Source of the DNA: CAYQAJ01 sp964415245
Lineage (GTDB): Bacteria > Planctomycetota > Planctomycetia > Pirellulales > Pirellulaceae
Assembly: GCA_964415245.1 (NCBI GenBank)
Contig: CAYQAJ010000008.1
Span: 1 to 45,667 of the forward strand
DNA: 45,667 nucleotides
Direction of reading: 5' to 3'
Shown: piece by piece, positions 1-7,457 of the stretch
How positions within the stretch are numbered: position 1 is the first letter of the stretch
Layout: every line of letters starts with the position of its first letter
Made by a program: the position numbers and the translations under genes
Notes under the pieces: model-generated
Told to the model about the DNA's origin: nothing
Seen by the model: the letters and a program-made list of their open reading frames with translations, nothing else
Databases searched by the model: none

Positions 1-8
1 CGCAAATT

Positions 9-102
9 GAGCCAGTCCCCGACGGTTTGACCGTCTGCGGAGAAGGGGACAGGCACAATTTGCTCCGCGGACTGCGCAAATTGAGCCAGTCCCCGACGGT
101 TT
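9..102. repeat. Palindromic repeat family A, first site
   Basis: An arm reading gagccagtccccgacggttt lies at 9-28 and again at 83-102. Between them, at 30-56, is the opposing arm (accgtct, nine bases, then ggggacaggcac), an imperfect reverse complement of the first. The same paired arms recur at 687-806 and 2831-2933, and the spacer motif gctccgcggac is shared with the 2831 site. This is an interspersed hairpin repeat of REP/BIME type. No transposase is visible nearby. Confidence 0.75.
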
Positions 103-157
103 TGAGCCTCAAGCCTCACCCCCTCAAGCCTCGCCGGCAGCACTCGCAGAACCGGCG

Positions 158-1429
158 CTAGGCGGCTTTATTGCGTCGCGAGGTTTGCCCTGCGGTTCGC
201 TGAAACCAGTGTTTTGCGCTCCGCCTCCGCACTACTTCGGCGAGTAAGTCGGCGACGCGCTGGGTGTTTCGCGTGCGAGAGAATTGTTCCGCGATGCGCT
301 GCCGGCCGGCCTGGCCGAGGCGCCGGCGAAGCTCGTCGTCCTCGAGCACTTGCCGGATGGCGCGGGCCAGCGGTGCGGGAGCCGCCGGCGGAACGAGCAG
401 GCCTTCGACTCCGTCGGTGATGCACTCGGGAATCCCGCCCACGTCGGTCGCCACGATCGGCAACCCACAGGCCATCGCTTCGAGCATGGCGATCGGTATC
501 TGCTCTTCGAGCGATGGAACGACCAGCACGTCGAGCGCGGAATAGAGTCGGTCGATGTCGCGGCGTTGATCGGCCCAGATCAAACGGTCGGCAACGTGCA
601 GCCTTTTCGCGGTATCCCGCACGAGCTCCGCATAGGGAGGGTCCTCGATGCCGATGATCAGCACGCGGGGCATCGAGGTTGTTCTCAAACCGTCTGCCGA
701 GAAGGGGACAGGCACGGGCAAGTTTTCAGTTTTCAGTTTTCGGTTTTCAGTCGGCAGGCCGCCAATGGACGGCGGTTCCGCACATTGAGCCAGTCCCCGA
801 CGGTTTTCGAACTCGACACCCAACATCGGCAACGATTCAACCAGATGAATCAGCCCCTTGCGCTTGCACACCTGCCCGATGATGCCCAGCAGCGGTTCGT
901 CGGCCGCGATTCCGAACTCTTCGCGTGCGGCGCGTCTTACTTCCTCGGGTTGCGGCCGATAGCGGTCGGTATCGACGAAGCAGTGGATCACGCTGATGCG
1001 ATGCGAACGACAGAAGCTAAATCGCCTGTGAAAATCTCGCGTGGCTTCAGAGACGGCGACCACATGATCGTTCCACATCCAATGAAACTGAAGGTGACGG
1101 GAGTGGGCCGTGGCGACGGTCGGCACGCCCGTCAGCAACTTCATCGCGATTCCAAAATTACTTGACCGGGTCTGGTGCGATTGGATAATCTCGATGCGGC
1201 GGTCGCGAATGAGTTGGAGGCCTTGCCGTCGATCGTTGGCCGAAAACGCATACTGCGCGGATTCGACAATCTCCACGCCGGCGGGGAACGATTGCGTGCC
1301 GATCCAGGCGCGCGGTCGGCAAACAAGCGTAACCTCGTGTCCCAGCCGGGCAAGTTCCCGCGTCAGGTCGAGGCAATGCATGGTCGCCCCATTCACGTCG
1401 CCGCTGGAAACAAGCTGCATGATCCGCAT
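158..1429 (-). CDS. GT4-family glycosyltransferase with an in-frame repeat insertion
   Basis: Predicted 423-residue GT-B glycosyltransferase (group 1/GT4) that would transfer a sugar from a nucleotide-sugar donor to a glycan or lipid acceptor in the cytosol. The start is the ATG at 1427-1429 (MRIMQLVSSG), because the family's first beta strand begins there; the open frame runs further upstream but is not protein-like. The C-terminal half has the donor-site pattern SLEEQIPIAMLEAMACGLP and then VATDVGGIPE, typical of GT4. Residues of about 208-252, between LPMLGVEFE and MPRVLIIG, are not family-like. They are the translation of a family A palindromic repeat (DNA 687-806) plus an AG-rich run, sitting between two strands of the donor-binding Rossmann fold. 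The frame is kept, so the enzyme may still work with an extra surface loop, or may be impaired. Confidence 0.88.
   Translation of the reverse strand: MRIMQLVSSGDVNGATMHCLDLTRELARLGHEVTLVCRPRAWIGTQSFPAGVEIVESAQYAFSANDRRQGLQLIRDRRIEIIQSHQTRSSNFGIAMKLLTGVPTVATAHSRHLQFHWMWNDHVVAVSEATRDFHRRFSFCRSHRISVIHCFVDTDRYRPQPEEVRRAAREEFGIAADEPLLGIIGQVCKRKGLIHLVESLPMLGVEFENRRGLAQCAEPPSIGGLPTENRKLKTENLPVPVPFSADGLRTTSMPRVLIIGIEDPPYAELVRDTAKRLHVADRLIWADQRRDIDRLYSALDVLVVPSLEEQIPIAMLEAMACGLPIVATDVGGIPECITDGVEGLLVPPAAPAPLARAIRQVLEDDELRRRLGQAGRQRIAEQFSRTRNTQRVADLLAEVVRRRSAKHWFQRTAGQTSRRNKAA
687..806. repeat. Family A palindromic repeat inside a glycosyltransferase gene
   Basis: One arm (aaaccgtctgccgagaagg followed by ggacaggcac) begins at 687 and the inverted arm gagccagtccccgacggttt is at 787-806. 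Between them is a run of ttttcag/ttttcgg units (721-750), a motif also found at about 9600 and 26612-26646. The whole element is translated without a stop in the overlapping GT4 gene. Confidence 0.8.
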
Positions 1430-1636
1430 GGTGTGCTTCGCGCGGCGATAGGGTCTGGTGCTCGTGTTGGCCGGCCTCATCCAGTAGGGGCAGATATTAC
1501 GAACAACGAAGAAATCGGAACAGATCAACTTGCTAGCTCGGTGGAGCAGCGGGGAGATAGAGAGTCGGGACGACCGGCGCGGGGCGCGAACGATTCAGTA
1601 CGATTTCTCGCCGGCAGTCGCCACCGTGGGCAAGTC

Positions 1637-1710
1637 GTCGTCTTTCGCTCCGCGAAAGAACGCTGGCCTTCCTGCACACGAATACCGCCCTCTCGCGGAG
1701 CGAGAGTCGA
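1637..1710. repeat. Family B palindrome pair; gene-free stretch 1430-1743
   Basis: Two facing copies of the palindrome built on TCGCTCCGCGA: ctttcgctccgcgaaag at 1642-1658 and ctctcgcggagcgagag at 1690-1706, about 30 bases apart. The same facing pair occurs inside the Ser/Thr kinase gene at 27617-27705, and a single copy lies beside tRNA-His at 8471. I see nothing else convincing in 1430-1743; it must hold the promoter of the GT4 gene on the minus strand. Confidence 0.65.
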
Positions 1711-1743
1711 CTGTCGAGCGACAAGCGTCGGGGAAGCGAACGA

Positions 1744-2256
1744 TCAAATAGCGCCGGGGGGGAAGTCGAGCGTCACGGGCTTTTTGACCTGACCGCCGCA
1801 ATACCAGCTCAGCTTTTGCAGCAGCGAAAGGCCGCGGATCCATTTGCGAACCGCCTCATTCAGCCGCCGAGCGTTCGGATCGTTCGCGTCGTGCACTTCG
1901 CTCAGCGCACTCTGGCAACCTGCCACTTCGCCCATGAGCAGCAACGACGTGGCGAAGTTCGTCTTCACCACGTCAGGCACGTCGGATCGGAGCGAAACGC
2001 CGCCCGGCCCAATCGCCATGCCCCGGAAAAGCTTCATGGCGGCTTCCGTCTGGCCGAGCCGCAACAAACAAACGCCCAGCGCATTATTGAGGACCGGATC
2101 AATTGGCTTGTGGCGCAAAATGTACGCGCGGGCTTCATCGGGCCGGCCCGCGTCGAGGAGTTGCCCAACTCGCGCCATCACCGCGGCATCGCCAACTGCG
2201 GCGGGACGATCGGAGGCGGTCTTCGTGGGAGCAATGCTGAGAGGAACGGCGGTCAT
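1744..2256 (-). CDS. Small TPR-like repeat protein
   Basis: Predicted 170-residue soluble protein. The middle (ARVGQLLDAGRPDEARAYI, then NNALGVCLLRLGQTEAAM, then VVKTNFATSLLLMGEVAGC) has the helix-turn-helix spacing and small/aromatic pattern of two to three tetratricopeptide-like repeats, which usually mediate protein-protein contacts. The start is the ATG at 2254-2256, preceded on the minus strand by a purine-rich aaagggaaagga stretch as ribosome binding site; the frame upstream is not protein-like. The small membrane-anchored protein at 2333-2590 lies just upstream on the same strand and may be co-transcribed. No enzymatic motif is seen and the partner is unknown. Confidence 0.6.
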   Translation of the reverse strand: MTAVPLSIAPTKTASDRPAAVGDAAVMARVGQLLDAGRPDEARAYILRHKPIDPVLNNALGVCLLRLGQTEAAMKLFRGMAIGPGGVSLRSDVPDVVKTNFATSLLLMGEVAGCQSALSEVHDANDPNARRLNEAVRKWIRGLSLLQKLSWYCGGQVKKPVTLDFPPGAI

Positions 2257-2332
2257 GCGTGATTTGATCCTTTCCCTTTGACCCCTGCCACCTGGAAGGA
2301 AAGCGATTGCTAACTGTTCGCTCGGATTGCTG

Positions 2333-2590
2333 CTACCGCAGCGCGCGAACCAAAAACCAGCACGTGGCCGTTGCCCAGCCGAGCACAACTAACCCTAGCG
2401 CCAGGAACAGTCCCGTCGCCACTCGTTCCGCGCGACCGGATCGGCCGAATGGCATCGACAACGGCCGGGCAGGCGGGTCGGCGTCCTGCGGTTCCGGCCG
2501 TGTCGATGCGTCGATCCGCGACGGCGTCGGCCACCCGACTCGCGTCGTCCCGCCGTCGCGTCTGATTCTCTTTTTCGCAACGAACACCAT
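2333..2590 (-). CDS. Small protein with C-terminal membrane anchor
   Basis: An 85-residue frame starting at the ATG at 2588-2590. It is basic at the N terminus (MVFVAKKRIRRDGG), then proline-rich, and ends with one strongly hydrophobic segment (VATGLFLALGLVVLGWATA, residues of about 58-80) followed by a short LVRALR tail. That is the layout of a tail-anchored or single-pass membrane protein. There is no clear Shine-Dalgarno and I recognise no family. Support comes from the convincing membrane segment and from its position immediately upstream of the TPR-like gene on the same strand. Confidence 0.45.
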   Translation of the reverse strand: MVFVAKKRIRRDGGTTRVGWPTPSRIDASTRPEPQDADPPARPLSMPFGRSGRAERVATGLFLALGLVVLGWATATCWFLVRALR

Positions 2591-2830
2591 GGCAGCACCG
2601 GCATCGGAATGCAGGCCGCATGCGCAATCAGCGTTCCGCGATTGTGCCGCCAATCGCCCGGAACGTGCCGATCACCCGAGACGATCTGATGGATCGGTCC
2701 CTGGCTTGATGGGAAGAGGCAAACGGCGCGCCGAAGAACGGCGATCGCCGCGAGAGGAGACGAATGCGGCATCGCCAATGGCACGCCGCTTATGACACCG
2801 CCGGGAATTCTCTGACTAAGAGCTATCCCA

Positions 2831-2933
2831 AAACCGTTGCAGAGAACGGGGGACAGGCACTTTTTGCTCCGCGGACTTCGGAAAATGCGTCAGTCCCTTT
2901 GGGCGTCACAAAAGGAGCCAGTCCCCGACGGTT
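2831..2933. repeat. Family A palindromic repeat; gene-free stretch 2591-2960
   Basis: Arms at 2831-2860 (aaaccgttgc, then agagaacggg, then ggacaggcac) and 2915-2933 (gagccagtccccgacggtt), with the spacer motif gctccgcggac shared with the site at 9-102. It sits just beyond the 3' end of the response regulator gene. The rest of 2591-2960 shows nothing I can support. Confidence 0.72.
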
Positions 2934-2960
2934 GGGGGATGTGCCCGAAGTCAGTGCGAT

Positions 2961-4520
2961 TCAGCGGTTGTTCACAGTTTGGTCAGGGTGGTCGGATTCC
3001 GGCAGAACTTGTTTTTCGACCGAGAGACCCAGGGCCTGCATCTTGGCCCGTAGTGTCGTGCGGGAGATGCCCAAAAGCTGGCTTGCTTCCACCTGGTTTC
3101 CCCGCGTGGCGATGAGCACCTCCTCGAGCACGACCCGGTCGACGGCCGAGAGCACCTTGCGGTAAATGTCGTCCGCCTGCGAATCGATCAGCCTGCGAAC
3201 GAGCTGTGAGACGTCGAGGCGACGGCCCGTTTTCGGCGGCGGCGACTCCGTCTCATCCTTGGGCTGCACACGGAACTCGTCGGGAAGACAATCGGGCGTG
3301 AGCCAGTCGCCGCGGGCGTTTACGAGCGCGGCTTTGACGATGCTCTGCAACTCGCGGACGTTGCCTGGCCAGGCATGGGCGGTAAGCAGCGCGAGCGTCT
3401 GGGGTGCCGCCCCCCGTACCGTTTTGCCCAACTCGCGGCTGTAGCGCTTGACAAAGTGGTCGACGAGAGCAGGCAGGTCTTCCAGCCGGCCGCGCAGCGG
3501 CGGGATGGTGATCGTGCAGACTTTCAGCCGGTAGTAGAGATCCTGGCGGAAGCGAGCGTCGGCGACAAGCTGCTCGAGGTTTTGGTTCGTGGCGGCCAGA
3601 ACACGCACATCGGTGCGAATGGTTTTCGTGCCGCCCAGCCGCTGGAACGTCTGATCCTGCAGCACGCGGAGCACTTTGGCCTGCGTAGCGCCGCTCATGT
3701 CGCCGATTTCGTCCAGCAGGATGGTACCGCCGTCGGCCTGCTCGAACTTGCCGATCCGCAGGTGGTTGGCCCCGGTGAATGCTCCTCGCTCATAGCCGAA
3801 CAGCTCGCTTTCCAGCAGCGTGTCGGGAATCGCGGCACAATTGATGGCGAGAAACGGCTTGGTGCTCCGCGGGCTGTGATGGTAAATCGCGCGGGCGACA
3901 AGCTCTTTTCCCGTGCCACTTTCGCCGAGCAGCAGCACGTTCACTTCGAGCGGGGCGATGCGGCCGATTGCCTTGTACACCTCCTGCATGGCAGCGCTGC
4001 GGCCGACGATGGGATCGACCGTCGCGTGTGGCGGGCCCGACGTTCCCGCGCCGCCCTCGCCCGAGGCGCCCTCGCCCGAGATGCCCTCGCCCGACGCCGA
4101 CTCGCCCGGCGAACCATTCGCCTGCGCTTCGTCGAACACGGCCGGCACGTGTGCCATATGGCTGAACTCGATGGCACGAGTAACCGCCTGGCGCAGTTCA
4201 TGCAAGTCGACCGGTTTGAGCAGGTATTCGAAGGCGCCGCGCTTGGTCGCCTCGATGGCCGTCTCGGCCGTGGCATAGGCCGTCATCATAATGACTGGGA
4301 GCCGCGAGTCGATCGTTTGAATCTGGTCGAACGCCTCCAGCCCCGACATGTCGGGCAGCCGTACGTCGAGCAAAACCACGTCGGGTTTTGCCTGACGCAC
4401 GGCTTCGATGCCCTGACGCGCCGTGGGAGCCGTCACCACTTTCAGGCTATCGGATTTCAGGCTGCGCTCCAGGGAATAGAGCACGTTGGGTTCGTCGTCG
4501 ACAACGATGAGCGTGGGCAT
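2961..4520 (-). CDS. Sigma-54-dependent response regulator, NtrC/AtoC type
   Basis: Predicted 519-residue transcription activator. Residues 1-120 form a receiver domain with acidic pocket VVDDE and phospho-acceptor Asp52 in LLDVRLPD. Residues of about 167-400 form an AAA+ sigma-54 interaction domain with Walker A GESGTGKE (199-206), the sigma-54 contact loop GAFTGA (246-251) and Walker B ILLDEIGD. The C terminus carries a Fis-type helix-turn-helix (NQVEASQLLGISRTTLRAK). Phosphorylation should allow oligomerisation and ATP-driven opening of sigma-54 promoters. Between receiver and AAA+ lies a repetitive Ser-Gly-Glu linker (about 137-160) encoded by a 15-base-period tandem repeat. It lies 8 bases downstream of the histidine kinase gene, its evident partner. 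Targets are not visible here. Confidence 0.93.
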   Translation of the reverse strand: MPTLIVVDDEPNVLYSLERSLKSDSLKVVTAPTARQGIEAVRQAKPDVVLLDVRLPDMSGLEAFDQIQTIDSRLPVIMMTAYATAETAIEATKRGAFEYLLKPVDLHELRQAVTRAIEFSHMAHVPAVFDEAQANGSPGESASGEGISGEGASGEGGAGTSGPPHATVDPIVGRSAAMQEVYKAIGRIAPLEVNVLLLGESGTGKELVARAIYHHSPRSTKPFLAINCAAIPDTLLESELFGYERGAFTGANHLRIGKFEQADGGTILLDEIGDMSGATQAKVLRVLQDQTFQRLGGTKTIRTDVRVLAATNQNLEQLVADARFRQDLYYRLKVCTITIPPLRGRLEDLPALVDHFVKRYSRELGKTVRGAAPQTLALLTAHAWPGNVRELQSIVKAALVNARGDWLTPDCLPDEFRVQPKDETESPPPKTGRRLDVSQLVRRLIDSQADDIYRKVLSAVDRVVLEEVLIATRGNQVEASQLLGISRTTLRAKMQALGLSVEKQVLPESDHPDQTVNNR

Positions 4521-4528
4521 GGACGACC

Positions 4529-6202
4529 TCAGCGGCTGGTGTGCGTAGAAGGCAGGATGGTGGCATCGCCGCGCGGCGCCACCATGCTGTGATTTTCCGT
4601 TTCGCCGGTCTCGGCGGGCGCAACCTCTGCGTCAGCCTCCCGTGGGCGGGACGCAGGAAGGCGCACGCTGAAGGCGGCGCCTCCGGCCGCGCGGTTTTCG
4701 GCGGTGACGCTCCCGCCGTGCGCCTCGGCGATGCGCTTGCAGATCGCCAAGCCCAGGCCTAGACCCGTTTCCTTAGTGCTGAAGAATGGTTCGAATACTT
4801 GCTCCGCCGAATCGGCGGGAAGGCCCGGGCCCGTGTCCGAGACGGTCAAAACCACCTCGCCGGGGACATCCTCCGCACCGAGTCGCTCGGCGGCATCCAG
4901 GAGCGTCGCGTCAGCCGCCGTCGACCGACGGACCAAGTCCACCGCCCTGCGCCGCGCCTCGATCGTGATGGTGCCGCCGTGCGGCGTCGCATCGAGCGCG
5001 TTAAGCAGCAGGTTGAGCACGATTTGCCGCACCTGCACCGGGTCGGCATCGACATACAGCGGCGCGTCGCGCAGCGATGTGACCACCTCGACCGATTGCT
5101 GCGCCGCCCGCTGCGACACCAAGTGCAAAGTCTGTGTTACCAGCGACGTCACTTCCAGGCGGCGCTTCTCCAGCCGGGGAGGCCGGGCAAAGTCGAGAAA
5201 TGTTTGCAGTAGGTGTTCCAGGCGGGCGATCTCTTCCTCCAGAACGGAAAGGTCGCGGCCGCTCAGTCTTGCCGACGCTCCTTTCTCCACCTCTGTCTGC
5301 ACCAGGATCTTCATCGACATCAGCGGATTGCGCAGCTCGTGGGCCATGCCGGCCGCCAACTGCCCGACGGCCGCCAATTGCTCGGCACGCATCGCCTCGC
5401 GCTGGCTCGCCTGGAGCCGCTGCACCACGGAGCTCGTTTGGTCGGCGATGGTGCGCAGCACCGCTTCGAGCTCCGTAAAGCCGGCGTCGGCCGACAATGT
5501 GATCGGGCCCACCACCTCATTCAGCTTGCCCGCCGTGTCGCGCACCGGAAGCGAAAGCTGAACCAGCGAACGACTCAGACCGCGGGCAATGGCGTAGCCC
5601 GAGAGAAGCCCGGCCATCGCCCCGCACGTTCCCAGCAGCAACAGCCCCAGGCCGATTCGGTTGGCCAGTTCGCGGTTTTGGTCGCTGTGGCGCTGGGCAA
5701 CCTGTCGGAGGTAATTCAGCAGCTCTTGCGAGGGCGTCAGTACGTCGGTCGCCAGGGCTTCCAGCTCGTCGCTTGTCGCGGCCTGAGCATCCGGCGACTG
5801 CGAATCGTTCGATGGCGGCCCGCGCTCCATTTGTGTCAGCCGATCGAGCAAGCGCTCGTGACCGCGCCGGGCCAGCTCGATGTGGCCGCGGGCGACGTCG
5901 TCGGTGGCCGCATGCTCTAAATCGCGCAAATGGCTTTCATTCTGACGAAAGGCGGCAATCGATTCGTCGAGGTCGTCGCGCTGGCCCGAGCGGAGGAAGC
6001 GTCGCATGTCGGCAACCCCATCGCGAGCGTTCAGCACGAGCTGCTCGCTGGCCACCATCGATTTGATGTACTCGTGAAGCCCTTCCGACACCTCCTTGTT
6101 CACGCGGTGGACGTACCACGCCCCCGCGCTGCCCAGAATCAATAGCAGCGCGCTAATGGTGATGACCGGAGCCAACAGCAGAAGTGTAAAGCGCGACTTC
6201 AC
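4529..6202 (-). CDS. Membrane sensor histidine kinase
   Basis: Predicted 557-residue kinase starting at GTG (6200-6202). The N terminus has one membrane helix (about 6-30), a largely helical sensor region (31-180) and a second helix (183-207), then a short HAMP-like stretch. The dimerisation/phosphoacceptor domain carries His288 in GMAHELRNPL. The ATPase domain shows the N box (LLNALDATPHGG), the G1 box (VSDTGPGLP) and the G2 box (GLGLGLAICKRI). It should autophosphorylate on His288 and pass phosphate to Asp52 of the regulator encoded immediately downstream. Its kinase core resembles that of the second kinase in this window (19782-21314), so the two pairs are probably paralogous. The signal is unknown; the sensor region looks like a four-helix bundle rather than a PAS domain. 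Confidence 0.92.
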   Translation of the reverse strand: MKSRFTLLLLAPVITISALLLILGSAGAWYVHRVNKEVSEGLHEYIKSMVASEQLVLNARDGVADMRRFLRSGQRDDLDESIAAFRQNESHLRDLEHAATDDVARGHIELARRGHERLLDRLTQMERGPPSNDSQSPDAQAATSDELEALATDVLTPSQELLNYLRQVAQRHSDQNRELANRIGLGLLLLGTCGAMAGLLSGYAIARGLSRSLVQLSLPVRDTAGKLNEVVGPITLSADAGFTELEAVLRTIADQTSSVVQRLQASQREAMRAEQLAAVGQLAAGMAHELRNPLMSMKILVQTEVEKGASARLSGRDLSVLEEEIARLEHLLQTFLDFARPPRLEKRRLEVTSLVTQTLHLVSQRAAQQSVEVVTSLRDAPLYVDADPVQVRQIVLNLLLNALDATPHGGTITIEARRRAVDLVRRSTAADATLLDAAERLGAEDVPGEVVLTVSDTGPGLPADSAEQVFEPFFSTKETGLGLGLAICKRIAEAHGGSVTAENRAAGGAAFSVRLPASRPREADAEVAPAETGETENHSMVAPRGDATILPSTHTSR

Positions 6203-6268
6203 GGCGGGTCTCTGTACAGGAAATGGTCCGATTGGCGACTAATTGTGCATCGGGCCGCTACCTTGCAA

Positions 6269-6508
6269 TCATACGGGTGGGCCGACCTCCGTAAGAGCTT
6301 TGCCGGCAAGATCAGCCTGCCAAATCCAGCCGGGCACTTCACGCCAAGTCTTGCCGCCCGAGATGTGTGATTCCCGCCACCGCAGCGCAAAGTGTTGGCG
6401 GCCATAGCTCTCAACTCGTGCTACCTGGCCTTTGCCGTTCCGGCGAACACCGCGGCTGGCGGCACCGTCTCGACCGGCACCGCAGTTCTTCGGACACCAG
6501 GGCCACAT
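6269..6508 (-). CDS. Doubtful small ORF in the 6203-6736 gap
   Basis: A 79-residue frame whose C-terminal half (ESYGRQHFALRWRES, then GKTWREVPGWIWQADLAGKA) looks more protein-like than usual shadow frames in this GC-rich DNA. The N-terminal half (MWPWCPKNCGAGRDG) does not, and no ribosome binding site is evident. It could be a short orphan gene or a decayed fragment. I see nothing else in the 534 bases between the histidine kinase start and tatA, apart from whatever promoters serve those two diverging genes. Confidence 0.22.
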   Translation of the reverse strand: MWPWCPKNCGAGRDGAASRGVRRNGKGQVARVESYGRQHFALRWRESHISGGKTWREVPGWIWQADLAGKALTEVGPPV

Positions 6509-6736
6509 GCAATTCCGATTCCAGCGGCGATTCGCAGGGGATGGGATTTCGGTTTGCGCATCACCTTGTCGCGCTGCCGCGCGTTTTTGGGCACCGCCGA
6601 CAGCGGCACGCCGGTTGCTGCTTTTTTGCGTCATACCGGGTTTGTGGCACCGTCACGAAAGGGCACCCGCGATGTCGGATTCGTGAGTCCGCCGCGTTCA
6701 GGGTGCTCGACCGGCACATGGTTCAAGGAAAGCAAA

Positions 6737-6901
6737 ATGTTCGGCGTTGGCTCGATGGAAATGCTCGTGGTCGGACTGGTGGCCCTGATCCTGTTTGGAA
6801 ACCGTCTCCCCGGCGTCATGCGAAGTTTGGGACAGGGGTTCTCGGAATTCAAACGTGGGTTGTCGGGAGAAGGGGAAGACGACGCCAAGCCAAACGGATA
6901 G
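6737..6901 (+). CDS. tatA: Sec-independent translocase protein TatA/E
   Basis: A 54-residue protein with the TatA layout: a short periplasmic N terminus (MFGVGSMEM), one membrane helix (LLVVGLVALILF-like, about 8-20), the conserved hinge FGNRLPGVMRSLGQGFSEFKR forming the amphipathic helix, and an acidic tail (GEGEDDAKPNG). TatA subunits assemble into the pore that passes folded proteins with twin-arginine signals across the membrane. The phenylalanine-glycine hinge and the invariant LP-x-x-x-R/K-x-x-G are visible. The ATG at 6737 follows a purine-rich aaggaaag. At 54 residues it is shorter than most TatA proteins (about 60-90) but complete. No tatB or tatC lies nearby, so the Tat genes are scattered in this genome. 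Confidence 0.9.
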   Translation: MFGVGSMEMLVVGLVALILFGNRLPGVMRSLGQGFSEFKRGLSGEGEDDAKPNG

Positions 6902-7162
6902 CACTGCACTCGTCGTCGGCCCGCAGTAAGGCATCGTTCCGAGACAAATCAGGTTTTGCCCGTCGAACGGAAGCGGCGTGAGGCCGGCATCTTGTATCGC
7001 CGGCTCCCGCTCGCGGTGCAGGGAAGCTTCTTTGATCGGCGCCATTGCGGCGTCGCGCGAGGCATTCATTCTAGCGGATGTCCACGGATCGCTTGCCGTG
7101 GTATCGCACGTGTCGATGCCGGGTCCGTTCCGCCCTCTTTGTTTTTGACGGAGGTTTGCAAC

Positions 7163-7255
7163 ATGGCACAGAAGCCAGCCCCTCAGAAGCCCAATCCCTC
7201 TCCGGCGCCGGGCCCCAAGTCGCCTGGCGCGCCCATGCCCAAACCGGGTAAGTAA
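7163..7255 (+). CDS. 30-residue proline/lysine-rich microprotein
   Basis: A 30-residue frame (MAQKPAPQKPNPSPAPGPKS, then PGAPMPKPGK): about 40 percent proline, five lysines, no acidic residue and no aromatic residue. It would be an extended, basic, polyproline-type peptide. It is preceded by one of the clearest Shine-Dalgarno sequences in the window (ggagg at 7150-7154, 8 bases before the ATG) and followed 160 bases later by a perfect 12-bp terminator hairpin, so the region looks like a short monocistronic transcript. Proline runs of this sort often need EF-P to translate. No family is recognised; roles in binding nucleic acid, the envelope or SH3-like domains are only guesses. Too short for most gene callers. 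Confidence 0.55.
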   Translation: MAQKPAPQKPNPSPAPGPKSPGAPMPKPGK

Positions 7256-7416
7256 CACCCGGACGACGTGCAACTGTCTCCTTGGGGCTGTGCTCCCGAA
7301 CCAACCGCGAGCCGTTCGCGGCTCGAGCGCGCGTCGCTTCGCCGCGCAGTCGCTCGTGTCGGCGGCTCACGATTCAGGGGGCGTTGCTCCCGCATACGGC
7401 CCACTGGCCGAAGGAG

Positions 7417-7456
7417 CGGCCGAGTCGCACAAACGCGACTCGGCCGTGTTCTTTTT
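7417..7456 (+). terminator. Intrinsic terminator with 12-bp perfect stem
   Basis: Positions 7417-7428 (cggccgagtcgc) pair perfectly with 7435-7446 across the six-base loop acaaac, and are followed by the T-rich tract tgttctttttc. This is a textbook rho-independent terminator for plus-strand transcription ending the 7163-7255 unit. It abuts the 3' end of the minus-strand gene at 7458, so it may insulate convergent transcription. Upstream at 7308-7325 is a further small hairpin with a TTCG loop. Confidence 0.82.
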
Positions 7457-7457
7457 C

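Noticed and set aside
3375..4592. 405-codon plus-strand open frame opposite the response regulator
   Set aside because: The opposite strand encodes a complete REC-AAA+-HTH protein with all motifs; long antisense frames are expected in DNA this GC-rich, and this one shows no domain.
7256..7416. SRP RNA, 6S RNA or tmRNA in the structured stretch before the terminator
   Set aside because: None of the conserved sequence cores of these RNAs is visible; it is more simply a structured 3' region.
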